Below, in pieces: positions 45,962 through 54,064 of a DNA stretch of 64,000 bases. The first letter of the stretch is position 1. Each line of letters begins with the position of its first letter. The position numbers and the translations under genes were made by a program. The stretch comes from JACCZX01 sp038216465 (GTDB taxonomy: Bacteria; Pseudomonadota; Gammaproteobacteria; Burkholderiales; Burkholderiaceae_F), in the NCBI GenBank assembly GCA_038216465.1, contig JBBQQC010000003.1, forward strand, positions 62,001 to 126,000, in the 5' to 3' direction. Below the pieces are notes generated by a model that was not told the origin of the DNA, ran no database searches, and saw only the letters and a list, made by a program, of their open reading frames with translations.

Positions 45962-46762
45962 TCAGCAGTTGGGACCTGTCCTCACTGTTGACGGGCAGCC
46001 TCCGAACTTGTTTATCGCATCCGGCAGGTTGCAGCCCCAGAACACTTTTGGCGTTGCAAGAGCGCTCGAGCCGCAACGCTCACAGACCAGAAACTCTTTC
46101 GCCGCGGCGCCGCCCGCGCACTCACCTTGCGGCGGACTGGGCGGGTTGGAAGCCGGAGGTCCGCTCGTTCCACCGGAGCTGCTCGAATACCAAATGCCGG
46201 GGCTCGGCGGCGGTGCGCATCTGCCCCAGACGAGCTGTACCGGAAGCGGTGCCGAACGAGCGCTGCCCGCTTCGTCAACGATGTTGATCGGAAAGATCGT
46301 AACGGGGCACCAGGTGCGCGCCTTCACGGGTGACTGGACGACATTGGCCGGTACCGCAACCGCAATGCGCCACCGAGTCGTCGCGCCGCTGCCGTCGTTC
46401 ATTTGCGAACGGCGATACTGAAAGTCGCCCATTGGCGCGGCGGGACCCACCAGCGCGAACGGCACGCCGCCGGAATCGACGGTGAAGTTGGTCAACGAAG
46501 GGACATCAAAATCGATGAATGCCGTGTCCGGATACCGCTGCGGGCAATTGGCCATCGACGTGCCGCCGGGCGGGCACTCCTCCGCCGGGCCGAGGGCAAA
46601 CCCAAACCTGTCGGGATTGTTGCCCGACGCGCGCGTCAACTTGCCGTTACCGGTGATGTCGACGAGAGTGGGCTTGGCTGGCGATGGAACGGTTGAACTC
46701 TGGCAGCCCACAAAACCGGCTGCGATCGCGGCGAGCAAAGCAACGACGCCCAATTTGTTCAT
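45962..46762 (-). CDS. Cys-rich putative lipoprotein
   Basis: 266 residues. AGGAG upstream of ATG 46762. MNKLGVVALLAAIAAGFVGC is a lipoprotein signal. The mature part has a beta-rich region (AFIDFDVPSLTNFTVDSGG, TRWRIAVAVPANVVQSP), a Ser/Pro/Gly linker, and a C-terminal 50 residues with eight Cys (ECAGG, VCERCGSS, WGCNL, GGCPS, GPNC) that may form a disulphide-stabilised knob. No family known. Confidence 0.7.
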   Translation of the reverse strand: MNKLGVVALLAAIAAGFVGCQSSTVPSPAKPTLVDITGNGKLTRASGNNPDRFGFALGPAEECPPGGTSMANCPQRYPDTAFIDFDVPSLTNFTVDSGGVPFALVGPAAPMGDFQYRRSQMNDGSGATTRWRIAVAVPANVVQSPVKARTWCPVTIFPINIVDEAGSARSAPLPVQLVWGRCAPPPSPGIWYSSSSGGTSGPPASNPPSPPQGECAGGAAAKEFLVCERCGSSALATPKVFWGCNLPDAINKFGGCPSTVRTGPNC

Positions 46763-46839
46763 GGCCACTCCTTGGTTGTGCCTGCGGAGCATGCAGCGGA
46801 ATGCAAGCCAGAGCAATCAGAATCGCACTCTTCTACGTC

Positions 46840-46868
46840 TTGACGTTTTGACGCTATATTGGTAAAGT
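46840..46868 (+). promoter_or_regulatory. Putative promoter of the ParDE-like module
   Basis: TTGACG (46840-46845), 17 bp, TAAAGT (46863-46868), 25 bp before the antitoxin ATG. A second TTGACG lies at 46848-46853, so the TTGACG pair may also be an operator. Confidence 0.5.
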
Positions 46869-46893
46869 GGCGTGCTTGGTGAGCTAGACCGCC

Positions 46894-47124
46894 ATGAGTG
46901 ACACGACCCGCGCCACCATCTACCTCGACTCTGATTTGCATCGCGCATTGCGGCTTAAGGCCGCCAGTACGCACCGTTCGGTTTCCGAGTTGGTCGCAGA
47001 AGCCGTGCGGGCGGCTCTGCGAGAGGATCAGGAAGATCTCTCGGCTGCCCGCAATCGTGCGGCCGAACCCTCAATGACTTACGAGGTGTTCCTGAAGAAA
47101 CTCAAAACCGATGGCACGCTTTGA
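46894..47124 (+). CDS. Ribbon-helix-helix antitoxin
   Basis: 76 residues. TRATIYLDSDLHRALRLKAA, then HRSVSELVAEAVRAAL, is the CopG/ribbon-helix-helix fold: one beta strand for DNA contact and two helices for dimerisation. The acidic/Lys C-terminus (TYEVFLKKLKTDG) would wrap the toxin. Overlaps the toxin gene by 14 bp. Confidence 0.9.
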   Translation: MSDTTRATIYLDSDLHRALRLKAASTHRSVSELVAEAVRAALREDQEDLSAARNRAAEPSMTYEVFLKKLKTDGTL

Positions 47125-47374
47125 ACTTCGGTTCAAGCCATCGGTTGCCAAGGATCTGCGCGGAATACCAAAGACCGAAGTCCGTCGTCTGCTGAAAAGG
47201 ATTGAGACGCTAGGTATCGATCCGCGGCCTGCCGGGTGCGAGAAACTGACAGGCCGCGAGTTGTATCGAATCCGGCAGGGCGTCTATCGCATTGTCTATT
47301 CGGTCGACGACGCGGCTGTCATCATCGAGGTGATCAAGGTCGGGCATCGCCGCGAGGTCTATCGCACTGCGTGA
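47111..47374 (+). CDS. RelE/ParE-family toxin
   Basis: 87 residues. FELRFKPSVAKDLRGIPKTE, then GCEKLTGRELYRIRQGVYRIVYSVDD and IIEVIKVGHRREVY, is the complete RelE/ParE fold including the final HRREVY helix/strand. Members cut ribosome-bound mRNA or inhibit gyrase; which of the two cannot be told here. The frame is intact, unlike the HigB toxin at 31962. Confidence 0.92.
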   Translation: MARFELRFKPSVAKDLRGIPKTEVRRLLKRIETLGIDPRPAGCEKLTGRELYRIRQGVYRIVYSVDDAAVIIEVIKVGHRREVYRTA

Positions 47375-47489
47375 TCACCGACACACGTCCGTTTTGTTCA
47401 GGTCAAGGCTAAATTTGGGAGGGGTCTTATTTTAGGAAGTGACAGTACGATAACTCCAGCGCAAAACCCAAGCTATTGGAGCGAGGACC

Positions 47490-47648
47490 GTGAAAGCCAA
47501 GACATCGAAGCCGAAACACGATGACTTCTCTAAGGCCGTCGGTCGATCTTTGAGGCGCTCTGCAAAAGAAGCGCGCCGGGTTGCACGCATGCACGGCACG
47601 CCCGTTTACGTAATGAAAAACGGCAAAGTTGTAGCTGAGAAGCCGTAG
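47490..47648 (+). CDS. Small basic protein near the toxin-antitoxin pair
   Basis: 52 residues, GTG start with GCGAGG upstream. VGRSLRRSAKEARRVARMHG, then TPVYVMKNGKVVAEKP, a pattern I have seen in short antitoxin-like or restriction-linked proteins of unknown function. Lies 115 bp after the ParE-like toxin on the same strand. The bases between include TCTTATTTTAGG, also part of the hairpin at 53347-53375. Confidence 0.6.
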   Translation: MKAKTSKPKHDDFSKAVGRSLRRSAKEARRVARMHGTPVYVMKNGKVVAEKP

Positions 47649-47699
47649 CCCTGCGGCTCGGGCTGATCCAAGTCAGGCGGCCGACGTCAGCTCGAATCG

Positions 47700-49121
47700 C
47701 TACTCACGCCGGTCCGCCAACCGCTTCACCTTCGAAGTCTTAGACGTTCCGGTGTAGCCATCCAGCGCGCCGCTGACGTGTATTTCGACAGTGACGCGCA
47801 CGCCGAGCACTTCCTTCATGCGGCGTTCGAGGTCGGTCTTCAACGCTTGTTCATCGACTGACATGTCGCGCGCCTCCACCATCACCGTCATCTCGTCGGT
47901 GCCGGCTTCGCCGACTCGCTCGACCATGCAGAAATACTCGCCGTTGGAGCGCGCATCCTCGACCACGACGGCGCCCACTGCCTCAGGAAAAACATTCACG
48001 CCGCGCAGCTTCACCATGTTGTCGGCACGGCCGAAGATGGCTTGCAGTCGCCGCATCGTGCTGCCGCACGCGCAGGCGTCGGTGGCGTAGGCCGAGATGT
48101 CGTTGACGTTGAAGCGGATCTGCGGCGCGCCCCACTTGTAGAGCGTTGTTATATAGAGCGTGCCCTTTTCGCCGTCGGGCAGGATGCGCCCCGTGTCGGG
48201 ATCGGCAACCTCGAGAATGAAAGCGTCTTCCTGCACATGCAGGCCGGATTGATGCTGGCACTCGGCACCCATCATGCCGCTCTCATGCGTGCCGTACATG
48301 TCGAAACACGGCGCCCCCCATAGCTGTTCGATCTGCCGGCGATCTTCCCGGCCGAGATGCGTGCCGATCAGGCGGATGCCGAGCGTTCGAACGTCGATTC
48401 CCATCTCGTCGCGTGCGACCAGCGCCATGTGCCTCAGATACGCGGGAAAGCCGAGGATGACGTTGATCTTCCACGCCTGGATCAGCTCGACCTGCCGCCG
48501 TGTCGGCGTGCTGGCGCCGCTGCCGCTCATCACCGGAACCGCACCGGTGTAACGCCACAGCGCTTCACGCGGTGCCATGCCGCCGTTGGACAAACCGAGC
48601 GCGTACGTCACCAGCACCAGATCGCCGGGGCGAATGCCGTGCAGCGCAAAGCGGCGCCCGCCGAGAATCGCCATCGTTTCGCGGTCCACCGGTGCATACA
48701 GCATCGGGCGCGGCAGGCCGGTGGTGCCGCCGCTGGTTTGCAGCACCAGCGGCATGCGCTTGCCGTCTTCGGGTGACATGCCCATGAAGTCGCCGAAAGG
48801 GGGATTTCTCTCGATGCTTTCGCGAATCTCATGCACCGAATAGGGCGGGATCTTCTGCAGATCATCCAGGCTGCGGATGTCGCCCGGTTCGAGACCGCCG
48901 GCACGCCAGTGGCGCTGAAAGAAAGGAATCTCCCAGCCGCGCTTCACCGTCGCCAGAAAGCGCCTTTCCTGCAACGCGCGCAGCGCATCGCGCGACAAGC
49001 GATACGTGGTGCGGAAGTAGTCGGGCGGCGGCGGATAGTCGCGCTGCAGCTGCTCAAAATCGAGCGAGCGCGAGTACCAGGGGATGGATTCGGCGCATTC
49101 GTCTGTAGGTTGGAAGTTCAC
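47700..49121 (-). CDS. PaaK-like phenylacetate--CoA ligase family protein
   Basis: 473 residues, GTG start overlapping the SDR stop (GTGA). AMP-binding signature LVLQTSGGTTGLPRPMLYAP (about 126-145), then MYGTHESGMMGAEC and RFNVNDISAYATDACACG with the Cys residues typical of PaaK-type ligases. The C-terminal lid is TDLERRMKEVLGVRVTVEI. It activates an aromatic or related carboxylic acid to its CoA thioester using ATP. Last gene of a four-gene operon with Bug receptor, amidohydrolase and SDR, suggesting uptake and CoA-dependent degradation of one acid. Confidence 0.92.
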   Translation of the reverse strand: MNFQPTDECAESIPWYSRSLDFEQLQRDYPPPPDYFRTTYRLSRDALRALQERRFLATVKRGWEIPFFQRHWRAGGLEPGDIRSLDDLQKIPPYSVHEIRESIERNPPFGDFMGMSPEDGKRMPLVLQTSGGTTGLPRPMLYAPVDRETMAILGGRRFALHGIRPGDLVLVTYALGLSNGGMAPREALWRYTGAVPVMSGSGASTPTRRQVELIQAWKINVILGFPAYLRHMALVARDEMGIDVRTLGIRLIGTHLGREDRRQIEQLWGAPCFDMYGTHESGMMGAECQHQSGLHVQEDAFILEVADPDTGRILPDGEKGTLYITTLYKWGAPQIRFNVNDISAYATDACACGSTMRRLQAIFGRADNMVKLRGVNVFPEAVGAVVVEDARSNGEYFCMVERVGEAGTDEMTVMVEARDMSVDEQALKTDLERRMKEVLGVRVTVEIHVSGALDGYTGTSKTSKVKRLADRRE

Positions 49122-49909
49122 AGCAGGCTCGCGCGGCGCCCGCCGTCAACGTGAAACGTCGCGCCGGTGATGTAGGCACCGTAGGGCGAAGCGAGCAGGC
49201 CGACCAGTCCGGCGATCTCGTGCGGTTCCCCAACTCGCTGCATCGGAATTTCACGCTTGATGCGCGCGAGCATTTCGGCATCTTCGTCGGCGGTTTGCAT
49301 TGCACCGGCGCCGAAGACCTTGGCGAGCCTTCCGGTGGCAATTCTTCCCGGGCAGATGGTGTTGACGGTGACCTGGTCCGCTGCGACTTCGAGCGACAGT
49401 GTCTTCGCATAGCCGATCACCGCTGCCCACGTCGAGACTGAGAGACCAAAGCGGGCGATTGGCTGCAGGGCAGACAGCGCCGTGATGTTGACAATGCGTC
49501 CGAACTGGTTGGCGCGCATCAATGGCAGCGCAAGCCGCGTCAGGCGCACGACGCTCATCAGGTTCTGCTGGACCGCCTTGTCCCATGCGGCGTCATCGAA
49601 CTCTTCGAGCCGGCCGAGCTGCGGCGCGCCATCGTTGCTGACCAGCACATCGATGCGGCCGAACTCGGCCTTGGCTGATTCGATGATGCGTGCGCAGTCA
49701 TCGGCGCGGCGAATGTCGGCAGACACTGCGAGTACGCGGGCGCCGGTCTTGGCGCGCAGCGATTCGGCAGCAGCCTCGAGCGGTTCTTTGCGGCGCGCGA
49801 CGATTGTCACCGCTGCGCCTTCGGACGCTAACAACTCGGCGATGGCGAAGCCGATGCCCGCGCTCGATCCGCCGATGACGGCGACGCGATTTTTCAGTGC
49901 GAGGTCCAC
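49118..49909 (-). CDS. Short-chain dehydrogenase/reductase with divergent active site
   Basis: 263 residues from GTG 49909. Cofactor loop VAVIGGSSAGIGFAIAELLA, VSADIRR, and RIVNITALSALQP are normal. Where classical SDRs have YxxxK, this protein reads FGLSVSTWAAVIGYAKTL, so both the catalytic Tyr and Lys seem to be replaced. C-terminal TVNTICPGRIATGRLAKV and GATFHVDGG are usual. A subgroup of proteobacterial SDRs shares this divergence. It may use another catalytic set or serve as a non-redox member. In the PaaK operon. Confidence 0.9.
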   Translation of the reverse strand: MDLALKNRVAVIGGSSAGIGFAIAELLASEGAAVTIVARRKEPLEAAAESLRAKTGARVLAVSADIRRADDCARIIESAKAEFGRIDVLVSNDGAPQLGRLEEFDDAAWDKAVQQNLMSVVRLTRLALPLMRANQFGRIVNITALSALQPIARFGLSVSTWAAVIGYAKTLSLEVAADQVTVNTICPGRIATGRLAKVFGAGAMQTADEDAEMLARIKREIPMQRVGEPHEIAGLVGLLASPYGAYITGATFHVDGGRRASLL

Positions 49910-49914
49910 AACAA

Positions 49915-50796
49915 TTAGTGCTGCGGTTGCAGCGTCTTTTGCAGCTGCGGCGCAAACAGCGTCTCGGCGTTGCGATGGAAGACGCGCTCGAGCGTTTCGT
50001 CGTCGAAGCCCAGTGAGCGCCAATCGGCCACCAGGCGTTCGTACCGAAACAGCGGATAGTCGGCGCCGAACATCACTCGGTTCTTCAGTCGGCGCGCGAT
50101 GTCTCGTCGCAGCGGCTCGGTGAGATATTTCGGTGACCAGCCGTGCAGCTCGGCCCACACGTTGGGCTTGTGCAGCATCACCGCGATCATCTCGTCCTGC
50201 CACGGCCACGCGGGCCGTCCGGTGACGATCTTCAGCGTCGGATAGTTGATCGCGAGCTCGTCGACGTAGCGCGGGTGACATAGATCGAGCTTGACGCCTT
50301 TGCCGCCCGGTATGCCCGCGCCCGAGCCGGTGTAGCCCACCAGCACCAGCACCGGAATATCTTTATCCAGCGATAGGCGATAGAACGGATCGTAGATCGG
50401 GGCGCTGGCGGGGAAGCCCATACCGGCGGCGGACACGCAGTAGCCGATAAAGCCATCGCTTGCGTCGATGCAGCGCTCGATCTCGTCGACCGCCGCGCCT
50501 CCGAGCCGCGGATCGATCTGCAGCCAGTTGCCGAAGATCACGTCCGAGAATCGCTGCTGCGTCTCGATCGCGTAATCGTGAAACGGACGCACCTGGTCGA
50601 GCGTCATGTTCTTGGTGAAGCCGAAATCAAGAATTGTGCGGACGTTATTGCGGCGAAAGTATTCCGCCATCTGCTCTTCGGTGTCGTACGCGGGCGACGA
50701 TCCCCACGTGCGTTCCTGCTGCGCCAGGTCTTCCGGCGATTGCAGCACGTAGCCGTGCTTCGTGCCCCAGTGCGAGTGCAGATCGAACAGGCGCAT
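49915..50796 (-). CDS. Amidohydrolase_2 family metal-dependent hydrolase
   Basis: 293 residues. N-terminal DLHSHWG replaces the DxHxH metal site, VMFGADYPLFRYERLV is the C-terminal Asp-containing strand, and a TIM barrel is likely between. Family members are decarboxylases or C-C/C-N hydrolases of aromatic and lactone-type compounds, in line with the PaaK-like ligase in the operon. Divided from the SDR by 5 bp and from the Bug receptor by 12 bp. Confidence 0.88.
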   Translation of the reverse strand: MRLFDLHSHWGTKHGYVLQSPEDLAQQERTWGSSPAYDTEEQMAEYFRRNNVRTILDFGFTKNMTLDQVRPFHDYAIETQQRFSDVIFGNWLQIDPRLGGAAVDEIERCIDASDGFIGYCVSAAGMGFPASAPIYDPFYRLSLDKDIPVLVLVGYTGSGAGIPGGKGVKLDLCHPRYVDELAINYPTLKIVTGRPAWPWQDEMIAVMLHKPNVWAELHGWSPKYLTEPLRRDIARRLKNRVMFGADYPLFRYERLVADWRSLGFDDETLERVFHRNAETLFAPQLQKTLQPQH

Positions 50797-50808
50797 CGGT
50801 TAGGGAAC

Positions 50809-51783
50809 TTAGTTGCCTTTCATCCCGGTGATCTTGGCCACGCGCGCCCAGCGTTCGATCTCCGAGCGCATGAACTTCTGTGCTTCTTCCGGCGTGCCGC
50901 CAACGAAATCGACGCCCTGGCTGCCGAGCCGTTCGCGCACCTCGGGATCGAGCATCGCCTTGTTGATTTCGGCGTTCAGCTTCTGCACGACAGCGGGCGG
51001 CATGCCGCGCGGACCGAGCACCATGTACCAGGCGCTGATCTCGAAGTCTTTCAGCCCGGCTTCAATCATCGTCGGAACATCCGGTGCAAGCGGAGAGCGT
51101 TTTGGACTCGTCACGGCGAGCGCTTTCAGCTTGCCGGCTTTGACGTGTGGCAGCGCGGTGGTGATCGTGTCGAACATGATCGGCACCTGATTGCCGAGAA
51201 TGTCATTCAGCGCCGGTGCGTTGCCTTTGTAGGGCACGTGCACCAGGTCGACCTTCGCGGTGTATTTCAGGAGCTCGCCGGACAGGTGCGCGCCGGCGCC
51301 GGCACCGCCCGACGCAAACGCGACCGTGCCCGGTTTCGCGCGTGCTACTTCGAGCAGCTTTTGCACCGAGTCGATGCCGCTGTTCGGATTGGTGACGAGA
51401 ATCAGCGGGATGTAGCCGACGAACACGATCGGCGTGAAGTCCTTGTCGGCGTCGTACGTCACCTGCTGGCTGAAGATCGGGTTCGTTGCGTGCGCCGAGT
51501 ACGCCATCATGATCGTGTAGCCATCGGGCGGTGATTTCGCGAGCTCCGCGGTACCGATCGCAGCGCTCGCGCCGGGCTTGTTCTCGACCACCACCGGCAC
51601 GCCGAGATTGTTCGACAGCTTCTGCCCGATCGTGCGCGAAAGCAGGTCGACGCCGCCGCCGGCGGGAACCGGCACGATCAACTTGATCGGACCTTTGGGA
51701 AAGTCTTGGGCGGTCGCGAAGGTGCCCGCTGATATCAACGTTGCGCCGAGCAACAGCCCGACGACGAATCGGATCGCTTTCAT
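50809..51783 (-). CDS. Bug-family tripartite tricarboxylate transporter receptor
   Basis: 324 residues. Signal MKAIRFVVGLLLGATLISAGTFATA; then PIKLIVPVPAGGGVDLLSRTIGQKL, VVENKPGASAAIGT, YSAHATNPI, LVHVPYKGNAPALNDILGNQVPIMFDT: the TctC/Bug pattern in full. A periplasmic binding protein for carboxylates or aromatic acids. No TctA/TctB membrane genes follow, as usual for orphan Bug genes of Burkholderiales. First gene of the catabolic operon. Confidence 0.95.
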   Translation of the reverse strand: MKAIRFVVGLLLGATLISAGTFATAQDFPKGPIKLIVPVPAGGGVDLLSRTIGQKLSNNLGVPVVVENKPGASAAIGTAELAKSPPDGYTIMMAYSAHATNPIFSQQVTYDADKDFTPIVFVGYIPLILVTNPNSGIDSVQKLLEVARAKPGTVAFASGGAGAGAHLSGELLKYTAKVDLVHVPYKGNAPALNDILGNQVPIMFDTITTALPHVKAGKLKALAVTSPKRSPLAPDVPTMIEAGLKDFEISAWYMVLGPRGMPPAVVQKLNAEINKAMLDPEVRERLGSQGVDFVGGTPEEAQKFMRSEIERWARVAKITGMKGN

Positions 51784-51865
51784 GGGTCTCCTTGATTGCT
51801 AGGACGGCGATGCATCGCCATTAACCGCAGAGGATAACCGGTCGTTATCGCATTCCGTCAGCGCT

Positions 51866-52055
51866 ACTGCGCCTCGAACCGAAGGTGCGCGCATAGATCC
51901 AGGTGAACTCGGCTCCCAATAAAAGATTTGGGCTGAGTAGTAGACCCAGATAAGGACGACGATGAGCGACGCGGCGGCGACGCAGCCTTAGGCGATGCCA
52001 CTCTTTCCGATGTAAACGCCAATCAGGACACGGCCGATCGTGCGCTCCCGGTAGT
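51866..52055 (-). pseudogene. 3' fragment of a YihY gene
   Basis: Minus-strand homology to 43735-43918, the last 60 codons of YihY copy 1 (GKSGIAxGxxAASLIVVLIW..., FTWIYARTF). The frame is broken by a stop and small indels; the 5' three quarters of the gene are absent. Sits in the otherwise empty 277-bp gap after the Bug receptor gene. Confidence 0.75.
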
Positions 52056-52060
52056 GGCGG

Positions 52061-52405
52061 TCAGAACGTGAAAACCAGCTGCCGCTCGCTGCCTGGAGCG
52101 CGCACCTCTGAGCAAACCGATTCCTGCGCAGTGGCAGCGAAGTTGTCGCGAGGGCACCACTGCTCGCTGACTAGTGCCGGGCTGATGCGGCTACCGGTCA
52201 CTGAGCCGTCAGCGCCGGCCACTGTGGTGCGACACCGTACCCGCGCGCTACCCACCTGCGAAACGACGCCGCACGCATCAACGATTTGCAGCGATACACC
52301 GACCATAGCTGCCGGCGACCGCGCAGCCCCAGTTGCCGAAAACGATTCGGCACTCGCACCAAGCAACAGAGCAAACATGACGACGTTAACGAAAAGGAGC
52401 TTCAA
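52061..52405 (-). CDS. Secreted protein of unknown function
   Basis: About 114 residues from TTG 52405, which has AGGTG six bases upstream; a GTG at 52432 is an alternative. Signal peptide KLLFVNVVMFALLLGASAES. The mature part has four Cys (VDACGVVS, VRCRTT, EQWCPRD, SVCSEV), probably two disulphides, and ends in LVFTF, as outer-surface or fimbria-like beta proteins often do. No family assigned. Confidence 0.6.
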   Translation of the reverse strand: MKLLFVNVVMFALLLGASAESFSATGAARSPAAMVGVSLQIVDACGVVSQVGSARVRCRTTVAGADGSVTGSRISPALVSEQWCPRDNFAATAQESVCSEVRAPGSERQLVFTF

Positions 52406-52626
52406 GTCGGTCACCTGCGCGTGGCATCGCACGAACTGCTTTTAGTCTAGGTCGACTCTCAAACTTTCTTTAGACATCCGAAAAGCTGATGTCGTCATCA
52501 GCCGAACGCACGATTTTGCAAAAGCCAGTTCAGATTTATTGGCAGCGGTAAGTACGGCGGCTGGAGGTAATTGTCGGTGGCGCGAAACGCGTGTAGCTTG
52601 CCCGTTCCTTTTGAGACGGAGGGTGC

Positions 52627-53145
52627 ATGAAAGGTAACGTGTCTTCAATCGTCGGACGGCTTGCCATCGCGTTGGCCGGCCTCGGCCTGTTCGCTACTGC
52701 GCCCGCGGCGAGCGCTCAGATCCTGACTTTCATGTTTATCGACGGCATTCCGGGCGAGTCGACGCTTGACGACAAGAGAAACTGGATCGAGCTGACGGGC
52801 TATTCGCAGTCGTTCGGCACCGCCAATTGCTCACGCGCGGTCGCCAACAAGCGCATTGATCGGTCCAGCCCGCTCCTGATCAGCCGCGCTGCCGCGAATC
52901 AATTGATTCCGAGCGTGGTGGTCACGATGCGCAAGGCGGGTGAGGGACAGCGTGACTTTTTCATTGCAACCCTCGGCCAGGTACTGGTGGATCGAATAGA
53001 GGTGGCTGATCAGGACGGGCAACTCGTGGAACGAGTCGTGCTCGCCCCGCAAGCGATCACGATTCAATATTTCCCGCAGGACCCTAAGGGCGGTTTGGGA
53101 ACGCCGGTAGTCTCATCGGTTGCGTGCACTCCATCGCGTAGATAG
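52627..53145 (+). CDS. Hcp-like protein with a Sec signal peptide
   Basis: 172 residues. GACGGAGG precedes the ATG. Signal VGRLAIALAGLGLFATAPAASAQ, then LTFMFIDGIPGESTLDDKRNWIELTGYSQSFG, the opening of the Hcp (type VI tube protein) fold, and AVANKRIDRSSPLLISRAAANQLIPSVVVTMRKAG, with FFIATLGQVLVDRIEV following. Hcp forms hexameric rings in the cytoplasm for type VI secretion; a Sec-exported form cannot build that tube. No other type VI gene is in the window. Probably a periplasmic or secreted Hcp-fold protein. Confidence 0.75.
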   Translation: MKGNVSSIVGRLAIALAGLGLFATAPAASAQILTFMFIDGIPGESTLDDKRNWIELTGYSQSFGTANCSRAVANKRIDRSSPLLISRAAANQLIPSVVVTMRKAGEGQRDFFIATLGQVLVDRIEVADQDGQLVERVVLAPQAITIQYFPQDPKGGLGTPVVSSVACTPSRR

Positions 53146-53346
53146 GGCTGAGCCTCCGTACAACGAGCGCAATAAGGGAGCGCACGTTTGCAACAGCGTG
53201 CGCAACCAGTTCGACGATGTAGTCCGCTCTGCAAGTGCGCTTTAACGCGCTCGCGATCGAACGCACTCATAGAACGCGATCCTGCGGATGTTCGGTTTTG
53301 CATGATCTAAATTTGTTAAAGCGCTTGTTTTAGCCTGTGACCCCAT

Positions 53347-53375
53347 CCTAAAATAAGCGCCCTGCTTATTTTAGG
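53347..53375. repeat. Perfect 12-bp inverted repeat
   Basis: CCTAAAATAAGC, loop GCCCT, GCTTATTTTAGG. Lies in a 244-bp gene-free stretch just before the Fic stub. CCTAAAATAAG recurs (reverse) at 47428-47441. Could be an element end or a terminator; no T-run decides this. Confidence 0.65.
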
Positions 53376-53389
53376 TATGCATCCGCTCC

Positions 53390-53575
53390 ATGCGCCGGTC
53401 TCCGCCCGGAAAGTACGTCACCGTATCCACGGCGAGCCAGCCCTTTCGTGCATTCATACCGGCGCCCCGTCCTCCGAAGCCGCAGGTTGATTGGACGCCG
53501 GCGCTGCGTCGCCGCTTTGATGACGCGTTGCTCGCAGTCGGGCGGACGGCGAACCGCCGCAAAATTGCATATTGA
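53390..53575 (+). pseudogene. N-terminal stub of a Fic-family protein
   Basis: 61 residues. GKYVTVSTASQPFRAFIPAP, then PPKPQVDWTPALRRRFDDALLAVGR, is the Fic_N pattern (RAFxPxPLPPxPPxDW...ALxxLGR) of Fic-domain AMP transferases. The catalytic HPFxxGNGR domain is entirely missing; the frame ends after 61 codons. Fic stub plus neighbouring inverted repeat suggest a truncated mobile or toxin locus. Confidence 0.6.
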
Positions 53576-53589
53576 TTCTGGAGAGGGGC

Positions 53590-54039
53590 ATGCGTCTGAG
53601 AACCATCGCAGCGATCCTCGCGTGCCTGCTGGTCGCCCTGTTCGTCGCGATCAACTGGTCGGCCTTCATCACGCCGACGACGCTCAGCATCGTATTTGCC
53701 AGTATCGAGGCGCCGCTGGGAATGGTGATGCTCGGCGTCCTCGTGCTGTTCGCGCTTGCGGCCGCGGCCTACATGGCGGTCTGGCAGAGCAGGACGCTGC
53801 TCGAGCTACGACGGCACACGAAGGAGTTGAACGAGCAGCGCGCGCTGGCCGATCAGGCCGAGGCGTCGCGCTTCACCGACCTGCGCGCCGTGATCCACGC
53901 CGAGATCGAAGGTCTTGCCGCGCAACTGGCGACGAATCAGTCGGCGCTCAAGAAGGAAATTCGTGACCAGTCGAACTCGCTCGCGGCTGCGCTGGCCGAG
54001 ATCGACGATCGGATGCGCCGGCCGGGCGCGGCGGGTTGA
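53590..54039 (+). CDS. LapA-domain-like membrane protein
   Basis: 149 residues. GAGAGGGG before the ATG. Two membrane helices (IAAILACLLVALFVAINW, MVMLGVLVLFALAAAAYMAV) with the short ITPTTLSIVF loop between, as in LapA/DUF1049 proteins, then a long coiled coil (SRTLLELRRHTKELNEQRAL to DDRMRR). Probably an inner-membrane scaffold linked to envelope biogenesis. Confidence 0.7.
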   Translation: MRLRTIAAILACLLVALFVAINWSAFITPTTLSIVFASIEAPLGMVMLGVLVLFALAAAAYMAVWQSRTLLELRRHTKELNEQRALADQAEASRFTDLRAVIHAEIEGLAAQLATNQSALKKEIRDQSNSLAAALAEIDDRMRRPGAAG

Positions 54040-54064
54040 CGCGTCGGCGGCCGTCGGCTCGCGC

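Noticed and set aside
52627..53145. Evidence of a type VI secretion system
   Set aside because: Only the Sec-exported Hcp-like gene is present; no TssB/C/K/L/M, ClpV or VgrG genes are in the window.
53064..53303. 79-residue minus-strand frame after the Hcp-like gene
   Set aside because: Overlaps the Hcp-like end, has no ribosome site and Arg/Cys-rich text without family features; the gap 53146-53346 seems to hold no gene.
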